A stretch of 12,622 nt of DNA from SXXH01 sp041165735 (lineage in GTDB: Bacteria; Planctomycetota; UBA1135; GCA-002686595), in NCBI GenBank assembly GCA_046341775.1, contig JBKDQQ010000091.1, positions 1 to 12,622 on the forward strand. Direction: 5' to 3'. Position numbers and translations under genes: made by a program. The notes beneath the pieces are model-generated. The model saw only the letters and a list, made by a program, of their open reading frames with translations, made no database searches and was not told where the DNA came from. This document shows, piece after piece, positions 6,539 to 12,622 of this stretch (the first letter of the stretch is position 1; each line of letters begins with the position of its first letter).

Positions 6539-8104
6539 ATGAAAGTCCTGTTCATCGACGAGTACCTTCCGCAGGAGATGCTCGGGATCATGTACGTGTC
6601 CCGCGCCATCAAGGACGCCGGGCACGACTGCAAGTGCTTGTTCATCCCGGACAAGGACTGGCTGGCCAAGGTCCAGGAGTACGCCCCGGACGTCGTCTGC
6701 TACTCGCTGACGACGGGCATGCACCTGTACTTCGCGGACATCAACCGCAAGGTGAAGGCCGTGCTGCCCAACGTCATCTCGGTCTTCGGCGGCCCGCACC
6801 CGACCTTCGTGCCCGAGTACGTGGAGACCGACGGCATCGACGCGATCTGCCGTGGCGAGGGCGAGCGCGCCATCGTCGAACTGCTGGATCGCCTGCGCGA
6901 CGGCCAGCCCTACTACGACGTCAGGAACTTCTGGTTCAAGGACAAGCAGACGGGGCAGATCCACAAGAACGAGCAACGGCCGCTGGTCGAGAACCTCGAG
7001 GACCTCGGCTTCCCCGACCGCGACGTCATCTACGAAGCCGGCGCCATCTACAAGAACACGGACCGCAAGGTGTTCGTGACGCAGCGCGGCTGCCCGATGC
7101 CCTGCACCTTCTGCTTCCACCACGCGATGAAGAAGAAGGTCTACGGCGCGCGCAACAGCGAGTACGTGCGCAAGCGCTCGGTCAGCCACGTGATCGACGA
7201 GATCAACGCCGTCCGCCGCAAGTACAACCTGAAGTTCGTCCACTTCGTCGACGACATCTTCAACCTGCGCAACGATTGGCTCGAGGAGTTCTGCGAGCGC
7301 TTCCCCAAGGAGGTCGGCCTGCCGTTCGACGTCATCCTGATGGCGAACATGACGACCGAGCACCACATCGAGCTGCTCAAGAAGGCCGGCTGCGTCTACG
7401 CGCGCGTGGCCTTCGAGGCCGCCAGCGACTACGTGCGCAACGCCGTGTTCAAGAAGCACACGACGCGCCAACAGCTCGTCGATGCCGCCGGTTGGATCAA
7501 GAAGCACGGGATCCGCTTGGGATCCCTCAACATGCTCGGCGGCCCCGGCGGCACGATGGCCGACGAGTTCGACACGGTCAAGCTCAACATCGAGTGCAAG
7601 GTCGACCACCCGCTCGTGTCGTTGATGCAGCCGTACCCCGAGTTCGAGATCAACGAGATGACGAAGGAGATGGGTTATTCCATCGCCGGGTACGACGACT
7701 TCCCCGAGAAGTTCAACCGCACCACGTCGATCTTGTTCGAGAACAAGGTCGAGATCGAGAACCTGCACAAGCTGTTCCCGATCCTCGTGCGCTTCCCTTG
7801 GCTGATGCCATTGGCGCCCAAGGTGGTCAAGCAGCGTTGGCTGCAGAAGCCGCTGCTGATCATGTACATGCTCTTCAGCGAGTGGATGGTGGCTGAACAA
7901 GCGAAGCTGTACGCGCATGCGCAAGGGTTGCGCGGGCCGCGGTATTGGGCGTGGGTGGACTTCGTGTACAGGCTGGGCACCAAGGGTGTGCTGCGGGTGT
8001 ACACGGTGTTGTTCGCGAGGTTCTTCGATCGGTTCTTTGCTCCGAAGCAGGCGCAGTTGGCGTTGCAGATGGGGGATGAGCGGGTCGTGGCGCACATGGA
8101 CTGA
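6539..8104 (+). CDS. B12-binding radical SAM protein
   Basis: 521 residues. Residues 1 to about 130 look like a Rossmann-type cobalamin-binding domain (M-K-V-L-F-I-D-E-Y-L-P, M-Y-V-S-R-A-I-K-D-A-G-H, S-V-F-G-G-P-H-P-T-F, G-E-G-E-R). No D-x-H-x-x-G motif is present, as in many class B radical SAM enzymes that bind cobalamin base-off without His. The radical SAM core follows, with C185-P-M-P-C189-T-F-C192 (CxxxCxxC) for the [4Fe-4S] cluster, a downstream V-D-D-I-F strand, and N-M-L-G-G-P-G-G-T. After about residue 390 comes a region rich in aromatic and hydrophobic residues (F-P-W-L-M-P-L, L-L-I-M-Y-M-L-F, V-L-F-A-R-F-F-D-R-F-F), suggesting membrane association. Relatives methylate or rearrange lipids, pigments or natural products; the substrate here is unknown. 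The insertion sequence begins 7 nt after its stop. The start is ATG 6539, giving the classic N-terminal strand. Confidence 0.92.
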   Translation: MKVLFIDEYLPQEMLGIMYVSRAIKDAGHDCKCLFIPDKDWLAKVQEYAPDVVCYSLTTGMHLYFADINRKVKAVLPNVISVFGGPHPTFVPEYVETDGIDAICRGEGERAIVELLDRLRDGQPYYDVRNFWFKDKQTGQIHKNEQRPLVENLEDLGFPDRDVIYEAGAIYKNTDRKVFVTQRGCPMPCTFCFHHAMKKKVYGARNSEYVRKRSVSHVIDEINAVRRKYNLKFVHFVDDIFNLRNDWLEEFCERFPKEVGLPFDVILMANMTTEHHIELLKKAGCVYARVAFEAASDYVRNAVFKKHTTRQQLVDAAGWIKKHGIRLGSLNMLGGPGGTMADEFDTVKLNIECKVDHPLVSLMQPYPEFEINEMTKEMGYSIAGYDDFPEKFNRTTSILFENKVEIENLHKLFPILVRFPWLMPLAPKVVKQRWLQKPLLIMYMLFSEWMVAEQAKLYAHAQGLRGPRYWAWVDFVYRLGTKGVLRVYTVLFARFFDRFFAPKQAQLALQMGDERVVAHMD

Positions 8105-8111
8105 ACCCGAT

Positions 8112-8131
8112 ACTGGTCCGGTTTGCTGTGC
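8112..8131 (+). repeat. Left terminal inverted repeat of the IS
   Basis: ACTGGTCCGGTTTGCTGTGC matches the reverse complement of 9322-9341 at 18 of 20 positions. Its first 11 bases are a near-palindrome (ACTGG-T-CCGGT). It also overlaps a short hairpin, 8118-8126 pairing with 8130-8138 at 8 of 9 positions, which could stop transcripts from the radical SAM gene, though no T-run follows. Confidence 0.85.
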
Positions 8132-8143
8132 AACCCGGCCCTG

Positions 8144-9184
8144 TCATGCAGCCGGTGCGGCATGGAGAGACGGAGCCCGCGCCCTCGAGCCGGTCGGCTC
8201 CTGGAGACTGCGCTGTCCGTCGAAGACCCGCCATCGCACCAGTTCGGCCAGTCCCAGTCGACGGGCTTCGATGCCAACGGTGCTGGCTGGGCTGCGGTGC
8301 CTGTGCTTGTTCGTGATCTGTCGAACGTAGTTGCGCCACGCGCTCCAGATCCAGAGGTGCAGCCTCAGCTTCGCGCGCTTCTTCGTGTAGGCCCAGTTGC
8401 GCCGGACCAGCCGGGACAATCCATCGCGCATCATGGCGAAGGTCAGGTTTATTGGCGCCAGGGGATTGCTCATGTCGCGGCGCCTCTTGCTGCTCGTGAT
8501 GGTGTGGCTCGAGACGCCCCTGCAGGAATTCGACAACCAGCGCCCGTAACCCGTCTTCTTGTCCGTGGCGACGACGGCTTCCGGGCGTCCGCGAGTGATG
8601 GCGTTGAAGCGACGGAAGACCGTGCTGCAAGCAAGCTTCGATTCCGACGGTCGGGCTTCGCGACCTTCGGCTCGAGCTCGCCGCTTGTTCCTCGACGGCA
8701 GCTGGCCCACTTCGAGATCCACGACGAAGTAGCTGTGCTCGTGCACGAGAACGGGGACGGTCAAGGGTTGGTGGATCCGACTCTGCTCGAAGGACTCCAG
8801 CTCGTCGAATACGAAGCTCCAACGCCCTGCGCCGTGGCCGAGCAGGGGAAGTCGCAGGCGATGAAATCGCTCGCAGTGACGTCCCAGCAGCTCGAGCCGA
8901 TGGGCGATGGTCTTGCGGTCGATGCCCAGGGTCCTCGCCATGTGCCGTTGGGTCGTCTTCGCCACGAACCCTCGCAGTATGTCCAGCGTGGATAGCGGCT
9001 TGTGGAGGCCGTAGTCGACGCGGAAGGTCTGCAATGAGAACGTCCCGCGACAACGAAGACAGCGAAATCGTGGCACCCAGCGATTGTCGCACTTGCGCCA
9101 GAACTGTCCCTTTCTCTGAAAGCGCAGTCCTTCAATGCCTCGACATGTTTCGCGCGGGCAGAAGGGCGGGGTGAAGGCGGCCAT
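8144..9184 (-). CDS. Transposase of the IS (zinc ribbon, HTH, DDE-type)
   Basis: 346 residues from ATG 9184 (M-A-A-F-T-P-P-F-C-P). A Cys cluster opens the protein: C9-x4-C14 and C42-x2-C45, with C32 between, ending in C-L-R-C-R-G-T-F-S like the zinc ribbons that head many transposases. A helix-turn-helix lies at about 66-100 (L-D-I-L-R-G-F to D-R-K-T-I-A-H-R-L). Catalytic candidates are D127 (F-V-F-D-E-L-E-S-F) and D208 (V-V-A-T-D-K-K-T-G-Y). The third acidic residue is not obvious; D237 (R-R-R-D-M-S-N-P-L) and the conserved-looking L-W-I-W-S-A-W-R-N-Y-V-R block follow. The frame stays open upstream to another ATG at 9259, which would add 25 poorly conserved-looking residues. No stop or frameshift interrupts it, so it may be active. 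The IS family is inferred. Confidence 0.85.
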   Translation of the reverse strand: MAAFTPPFCPRETCRGIEGLRFQRKGQFWRKCDNRWVPRFRCLRCRGTFSLQTFRVDYGLHKPLSTLDILRGFVAKTTQRHMARTLGIDRKTIAHRLELLGRHCERFHRLRLPLLGHGAGRWSFVFDELESFEQSRIHQPLTVPVLVHEHSYFVVDLEVGQLPSRNKRRARAEGREARPSESKLACSTVFRRFNAITRGRPEAVVATDKKTGYGRWLSNSCRGVSSHTITSSKRRRDMSNPLAPINLTFAMMRDGLSRLVRRNWAYTKKRAKLRLHLWIWSAWRNYVRQITNKHRHRSPASTVGIEARRLGLAELVRWRVFDGQRSLQEPTGSRARAPSLHAAPAA

Positions 9185-9321
9185 GATGGTCTGATGCTCC
9201 AGGCGACGCGCGCCATTCCATGTGGAAGGAAGCGATGGCAAACCCAGTGGTTCACACATCGCTTCCCAACCTCATGGACGCTCGACTGGCACAGCCTGTC
9301 GCAGCCATGGGCGCATTCAGG

Positions 9322-9341
9322 GCACAGCCAACTGGACCAGT
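9322..9341 (-). repeat. Right terminal inverted repeat of the IS
   Basis: Read on the minus strand it is ACTGGTCCAGTTGGCTGTGC, differing from the left end at two positions. The outer 11 bases (9331-9341) form a perfect palindrome, ACTGG-A-CCAGT. The minus-strand stop codon of the neighbouring gene (9345-9343) begins 1 nt outside it. Confidence 0.85.
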
Positions 9342-9342
9342 G

Positions 9343-11004
9343 TCACGGAATCCAAGTCACCGACAGCCCATTCGTCGTATTGGTCGTCGCCGCCGTGCAG
9401 AACGCCGCCGTGTTCCGATAGATGATCTGGTAGTGATACGTCCCCGGCGCGCCGATCGCACCTTGGATCGAGATCGGCAACTGGCCCGGCACGTTGAAGC
9501 CGTACTGGATGTTCCCCAGCAGCGCGTTCCTGATGTACACGCGGCGCTGGGTGCCGCCGACGCAGCGCAAGCCATCGCCGAAGGGCACCGGGGGGATGGC
9601 GGCGGTGCCTTGCAGCAACACGGTGGTGGCGGTGTTCGGCATGCCGGACCCCGACAGCAGCAGCGAATCGTTGCTGATCGAAGGCAGGCCGTTGCCCCAC
9701 AACAAGGCGCCCAACGCATTGACCGAGTTGCCGCAACCACGTCCCGGAGAGCCATTGTTGCCGCACGGGCACGGGGTCGCGGTGGTCGGGCCACAGAAGC
9801 TGGTGCCCGCGGGCATGTCGTGCAAGGTGTCCAGCGCGTCGAGCTCGTCGCCGGGCACGGTCGGGAAGGAGCGCGCAGTCATCAACCCCAAGGCTTCGCC
9901 AGGCACGAGGATGCCGGGCAGGCCGCCAGGCACGGTCGGCGGCACGAGGATGTCGCTCGGCTCGATCGGCATGCCGAAGATGGAGTCGGGCAGGCCGACC
10001 ACGGCCGAGCCGCGGCGCACGCTGAAGAGCAGCATGTCCGTCGAGCCGCTCGTCCAATCGAAGGGTAGGAGGCTCGGTTGGAACCCGGCGATGCCGTTCT
10101 CCGCGATGGCCAAGGCATCCAGGTCGTCGGTGTCTGCTCCGAACATGTCGAGGCCCAGCGCGGCGGCCGGCGCATAGATGCCGGTCGCGCCGCTCGGGCT
10201 CACGCGCAGGACATCGCCGCCGACGTAGCCCGCCAACAACGCGGAACCCGACAAGGGCACGCCGGTGATCGGGTTGACGAAGCTCGCGTCGAGCGAGAAG
10301 TACGTCGTGCTCGTGGCGGGCAACCACATGTCGGGCACATCGCCGTCGAGTGCGTCGAGGTTGTCGCCAGGCACCGTCCCCGGCGGGTTCTCGATCAGGC
10401 CGTTGCCGGGGTAGGTCGAGCCGATGCAGCTCGCCAAGCCGTTGCCGTCCTGCCAGCCGTTGTTTCCGCCGACGAAGGAGCCGGGCATGATCGGCAGGGG
10501 CGGCAATCCGATGTCGACCATCACGTCCGCGGCCTGGTCTTGGCAGGTCGCCTCGGTCCACACGGCCGGGGCGGCGGGCGTTCCGACGATGCCCCGCGAC
10601 CAATAGTCCACGGAGAACGCGAAGCGACGGCTGGCCGACACGGCTCCGGTCGGGTTGTTGTCGAGGCGCCGGTCGAGGCCGTGGCTGATGGCGTCGACTT
10701 CGATGCCGCCGGGCACGCCGCCGGGGTGGCCGACGGAGATCGCGTGCTGCGCGAGGTTGAGGCCGAAGGGAATGAAGACGCCGGCGGATTCGACGATGCC
10801 GGGAGCGCCGAGCGGTCCGAGGCTGGGGACGAACGTCGGAGCGAGGAGCAAGTCGCCCTCGGTCAGGGGATTGCCGAAGAACGAATCGGCCAACCCGTTG
10901 GAGGGGCTCTCCCAGTCGATGCCGAATACGGTCAACGGTTGTTGGGCGTAGCCGCTCGTGGCGAGCGCGGCGATCAGGAGCGGTGCGGAGGTGGTGAGGC
11001 GCAT
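9343..11004 (-). CDS. Secreted modular protein with cysteine-containing C-terminal domain
   Basis: 553 residues from ATG 11004. This start gives a Sec signal peptide (M-R-L-T-T-S, a hydrophobic stretch 7-15, likely cleavage after A20 in S-G-Y-A-Q-Q). The frame is open upstream to 11097, but those residues would spoil the signal. Residues 29-391 hold four related modules of about 65-95 residues, each ending in a D-x-L-D-A-L-type motif: V-D-A-I (103-106), D-N-L-D-A-L (214-219), D-D-L-D-A-L (293-298) and D-E-L-D-A-L (386-391). Phrases such as F-S-V-x, S-x-F-G-x-P and G-D-I/L-L-x-P-P recur. Residues 404-553 are the shared C-terminal domain (C-P-C-G at 412-415, G-R-G-C-G-N-S, F-G-D-G-L-R-C, F-C-T, ending V-T-W-I-P). 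No enzyme motif is seen and the function is unknown; it is probably an exported or surface protein. Candidate regulation lies in the AT-rich region upstream. Confidence 0.88.
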   Translation of the reverse strand: MRLTTSAPLLIAALATSGYAQQPLTVFGIDWESPSNGLADSFFGNPLTEGDLLLAPTFVPSLGPLGAPGIVESAGVFIPFGLNLAQHAISVGHPGGVPGGIEVDAISHGLDRRLDNNPTGAVSASRRFAFSVDYWSRGIVGTPAAPAVWTEATCQDQAADVMVDIGLPPLPIMPGSFVGGNNGWQDGNGLASCIGSTYPGNGLIENPPGTVPGDNLDALDGDVPDMWLPATSTTYFSLDASFVNPITGVPLSGSALLAGYVGGDVLRVSPSGATGIYAPAAALGLDMFGADTDDLDALAIAENGIAGFQPSLLPFDWTSGSTDMLLFSVRRGSAVVGLPDSIFGMPIEPSDILVPPTVPGGLPGILVPGEALGLMTARSFPTVPGDELDALDTLHDMPAGTSFCGPTTATPCPCGNNGSPGRGCGNSVNALGALLWGNGLPSISNDSLLLSGSGMPNTATTVLLQGTAAIPPVPFGDGLRCVGGTQRRVYIRNALLGNIQYGFNVPGQLPISIQGAIGAPGTYHYQIIYRNTAAFCTAATTNTTNGLSVTWIP

Positions 11005-11160
11005 GGCGGGTTCCGGTGGATGGTCTGGCGTGTCTTTGATGGCGAGCCCGTGCCCGCCACTGCCAAAGGGCAGCGCCCCACCTGGCGTGGATGGCAAACC
11101 CGCCGGGCCCGCACGCCATCGTCAGCCAACGCCATAAATGTTTGCCATTAAATCATTTAA
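11005..11160 (-). promoter_or_regulatory. AT-rich promoter/operator region of the modular protein gene
   Basis: In GC-rich surroundings, 11133-11161 is strongly AT-rich. On the minus strand CTTAAA (11161-11156) and TTTATG (11138-11133) are 17 nt apart, a possible though weak -35/-10 pair. Overlapping the former is a perfect 13-bp palindrome, TTAAATCATTTAA at 11148-11160, which could be an operator. ATGGCAAAC (11091-11099) and GTTTGCCAT (11140-11148) are inverted repeats. TGGCGTG (11083-11089) pairs with CACGCCA (11112-11118), and CTGCC/GGCAG form a small hairpin near 11060-11073, so the long leader (about 120 nt) may be structured. Which elements act is inference. Confidence 0.4.
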
Positions 11161-11217
11161 GACTTTCCCTCGCGCGGTGCCGACTGTCCCATCCAAGGGC
11201 GACTGGCCCCGAAATGA

Positions 11218-11248
11218 CTCGGCCGCGGGTGGTCTTCCCGCGGCCGAG
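11218..11248 (-). terminator. Perfect 12-bp stem terminator hairpin
   Basis: CTCGGCCGCGGG (11218-11229) and CCCGCGGCCGAG (11237-11248) pair over all 12 bases around a 7-nt loop. It lies 69 nt beyond the stop of the beta-propeller gene, read on the minus strand, and is followed there by TCATTTC, a weak T-rich tail. It separates that gene from the promoter region of the modular protein gene, so the two are probably separate transcription units. Confidence 0.75.
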
Positions 11249-11316
11249 CACTCGTCTTCAGGCCTGAGACGGTCCTGGCAGCGCCGCGCAGGCGGCCGCC
11301 ATTCTCAGGGGAACTC

Positions 11317-12622
11317 TCAGGGGTACCAAGTCACGCTGACGCCGTTGCTCAGGTTGAAGGTGCTGCTTGTGCAGAACCCACCGGCCGCGTTGCGGTACCA
11401 GACTTGGTAGGTGCGCACCGAACCCGGCGGCACGGCGCCGCGCACGGAAACCGGCTGGTCCGCGCCCGACGGGTACTGCGACGCTCCGACAGCGTTCACC
11501 TTGGTCCCGAGGCGGATGACCGAGCCGCCGGCGCAGCGCAAGCCGTCGCCGAAGTACGCCCCGAGTCCGGCGCCGAGCTGCGTCGTGCCTTGGAAGTAGA
11601 GCGACGAGCTGTTCGGCATGCCGGAGCCCCGCAGCTGCAGCGAATCGAGCGACACGCTGGGCGTGCCGTAGGCCTCGAGCAAGGCGCCGTTGGGATTGAC
11701 GCTGTTCGCGCAACCATGACCGGGTGCGCCGTCGCCGCAGCCCGATCCCGCGCCGGGATTCGCCACGCAGGACAGGCTGCTGCCGTCGCCGAAGCAGAAG
11801 CCGGTGCCCGATTGGACCGCATCGCGCCAAGCCGTGAAGTACATGTTGGTCTGCGACGAGTTCGGCAGGTTGATGGTGCGCACCGGCACGCCGCTCGTGG
11901 TGTCGAACAGCTCCACGCGCGCCGGCGTGCGCGCGGTGACGGCCAGTTGCGATCCGTCCGGCGACAAGGACAAGCCGTCGCACAAGGTCAGGACGCCACT
12001 CGTCGGGAGGAAGCGCGTGAAGTTGACCGCCGAGGTCGACAGGTTGTAGTTGACGCGTCCGGTCCAGCCATTGGCGCCGGAGCTGCCGGCGCCGAGACCG
12101 CTCGCGACGAACCGCAGCTCGCCTCCCAAGGTGGGCAGGCAGCGCACTTTCTTGCCGACGGCGTGCGGCACGTCGATGTGGTCGATGGCGGGCGTGCCCG
12201 GCAAGGTATCGACCCAAACGTTGTTCTGGCGATCCCAGATGGGGAACAAGGTGTCGGTGCCGTTGGAGGCGCACACGACGATGTAGCGGCCGCTCGAGTC
12301 GAAGGCGGCGTCGAAGGCGAAGGTAGCGCTGGGGATGTTGAAGAGAGGCGTCGTGAGCGTGTGCTGCAGATAGGTCGGGCTCGCCGGGTTCGTGTCGACC
12401 AAGGCCATCAAGCCCGTGAACGACATGCCGGGGATGGCGGCACAGTTGCCATCGGGCGACAAGGCCCATTGCTCCGTGAGTCCGACCGAAGCGCTGATGC
12501 CGGCCGCCGAGCCGACGACCACTCCGTACGCGGGGCTCGAGGGGTTGTAGTCGATGACGCACAGCTCGGTGCCGCTGGAGACTTGCACCAAGGTCCACAA
12601 ACGCCCGCGCAAGGCATCCTCG
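11317..12622 (-). CDS. Beta-propeller-like protein with shared C-terminal domain, 5' end cut
   Basis: The frame is open to the window edge (E-D-A-L-R-G-R-L-W-T-L precedes the first possible in-window start, TTG 12612), so the N-terminus and any signal peptide lie outside. About 435 residues are visible. Counting from that TTG, residues 1 to about 265 have WD40/YVTN-like blade features: E-L-C-V-I-D-Y-N-P, W-A-L-S-P-D-G-N, D-S-S-G-R-Y-I-V-V, L-S-L-S-P-D-G-S-Q-L-A-V, and V-E-L-F-D-T-T-S-G-V-P-V. Residues 272-431 are the same C-terminal domain as in the protein at 9343-11004: G-C-G-D-G, G-H-G-C-A-N-S, G-S-G-M-P-N-S, F-G-D-G-L-R-C-A-G-G, Y-R-N-A-A-G-G-F-C-T, L-S-N-G-V-S-V-T-W-Y-P. Probably an exported protein whose propeller binds a ligand or partner; no substrate can be named. 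A terminator hairpin follows the stop. Confidence 0.85.
   Translation of the reverse strand, partial: EDALRGRLWTLVQVSSGTELCVIDYNPSSPAYGVVVGSAAGISASVGLTEQWALSPDGNCAAIPGMSFTGLMALVDTNPASPTYLQHTLTTPLFNIPSATFAFDAAFDSSGRYIVVCASNGTDTLFPIWDRQNNVWVDTLPGTPAIDHIDVPHAVGKKVRCLPTLGGELRFVASGLGAGSSGANGWTGRVNYNLSTSAVNFTRFLPTSGVLTLCDGLSLSPDGSQLAVTARTPARVELFDTTSGVPVRTINLPNSSQTNMYFTAWRDAVQSGTGFCFGDGSSLSCVANPGAGSGCGDGAPGHGCANSVNPNGALLEAYGTPSVSLDSLQLRGSGMPNSSSLYFQGTTQLGAGLGAYFGDGLRCAGGSVIRLGTKVNAVGASQYPSGADQPVSVRGAVPPGSVRTYQVWYRNAAGGFCTSSTFNLSNGVSVTWYP

Larger units (their letters stand above)
8112..9341. mobile_element. Insertion sequence, about 1.23 kb, intact-looking
   Basis: The element is bounded by imperfect 20-bp inverted repeats (18 of 20 match) and holds one transposase gene on the minus strand. 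Three further outside bases match in two of three positions, so the true ends may be 8109 and 9344. The flanks show no direct repeat that I can recognise as a target duplication. The left end is 7 nt after the stop of the radical SAM gene. The right end touches the stop of the modular secreted protein gene. The family is not certain; a single zinc-ribbon/HTH/DDE-type open frame is reminiscent of IS1-like elements of high-GC bacteria. Confidence 0.82.

Noticed and set aside
8123..8995. Plus-strand open frame across the IS
   Set aside because: It is the antisense shadow of the transposase, which has zinc ribbon, HTH and catalytic candidates on the minus strand.
8100..9355. Target-site duplication flanking the IS
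   Set aside because: I compared the bases outside both possible end positions and saw no convincing direct repeat.
1..12622. CRISPR array, tRNA or rRNA genes, toxin-antitoxin or phage-defence system
   Set aside because: No regularly spaced repeats, no tRNA-like or rRNA-like stretches and no recognisable defence proteins were seen in the window.

Overview
The window is GC-rich bacterial DNA (about two thirds G+C by eye). It most likely comes from a planctomycete-type genome. The best sign is a pair of large secreted or surface proteins that share a cysteine-containing C-terminal domain of about 150 residues, with C-P-C-G, G-x-G-C-x-N-S, F-G-D-G-L-R-C, Y-R-N-x-A-x-x-F-C-T and a terminal x-V-T-W-x-P. 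I associate this architecture with Planctomycetota; the assignment is from memory of such proteins, not from a search. An lpxO-like gene implies an outer membrane with lipid A-like lipid.

Layout. 1-1980 (+): 3' part of a HEAT-repeat protein cut by the window edge. 1981-2623: no intact gene, but a strong hairpin (2017-2050) and, on the minus strand, a decayed copy of the same cysteine-containing C-terminal domain (about 2074-2530). 2624-3574 (+): LpxO-like Fe(II)/2-oxoglutarate hydroxylase. 3732-5210 (+): purF with its own candidate promoter. 5239-6402 (+): GT4-type glycosyltransferase, 28 nt behind purF. 6539-8104 (+): B12-binding radical SAM protein with a hydrophobic C-terminal region. 8112-9341: a complete-looking insertion sequence, about 1.23 kb, with 20-bp imperfect terminal inverted repeats and a minus-strand zinc-ribbon/HTH/DDE-type transposase. 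9343-11004 (-): secreted protein of four related modules plus the shared C-terminal domain. 11005-11316: AT-rich promoter/operator region and a perfect 12-bp terminator hairpin. 11317-12622 (-): beta-propeller-like protein with the same C-terminal domain, cut by the window edge.

How the genes fit together. LpxO-like hydroxylase, glycosyltransferase and radical SAM/B12 enzyme are all plausible envelope or lipid-modifying functions lying on one strand around purF. A shared pathway is only inference. The two minus-strand proteins and the relic are members of one expanding and decaying domain family. The insertion sequence sits exactly between the stop codons of two convergent genes, with no visible target duplication. 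No RNA genes, CRISPR array or recognisable defence system were seen. The most novel material is the C-terminal domain family (three copies, one a fossil) and the modular secreted protein.
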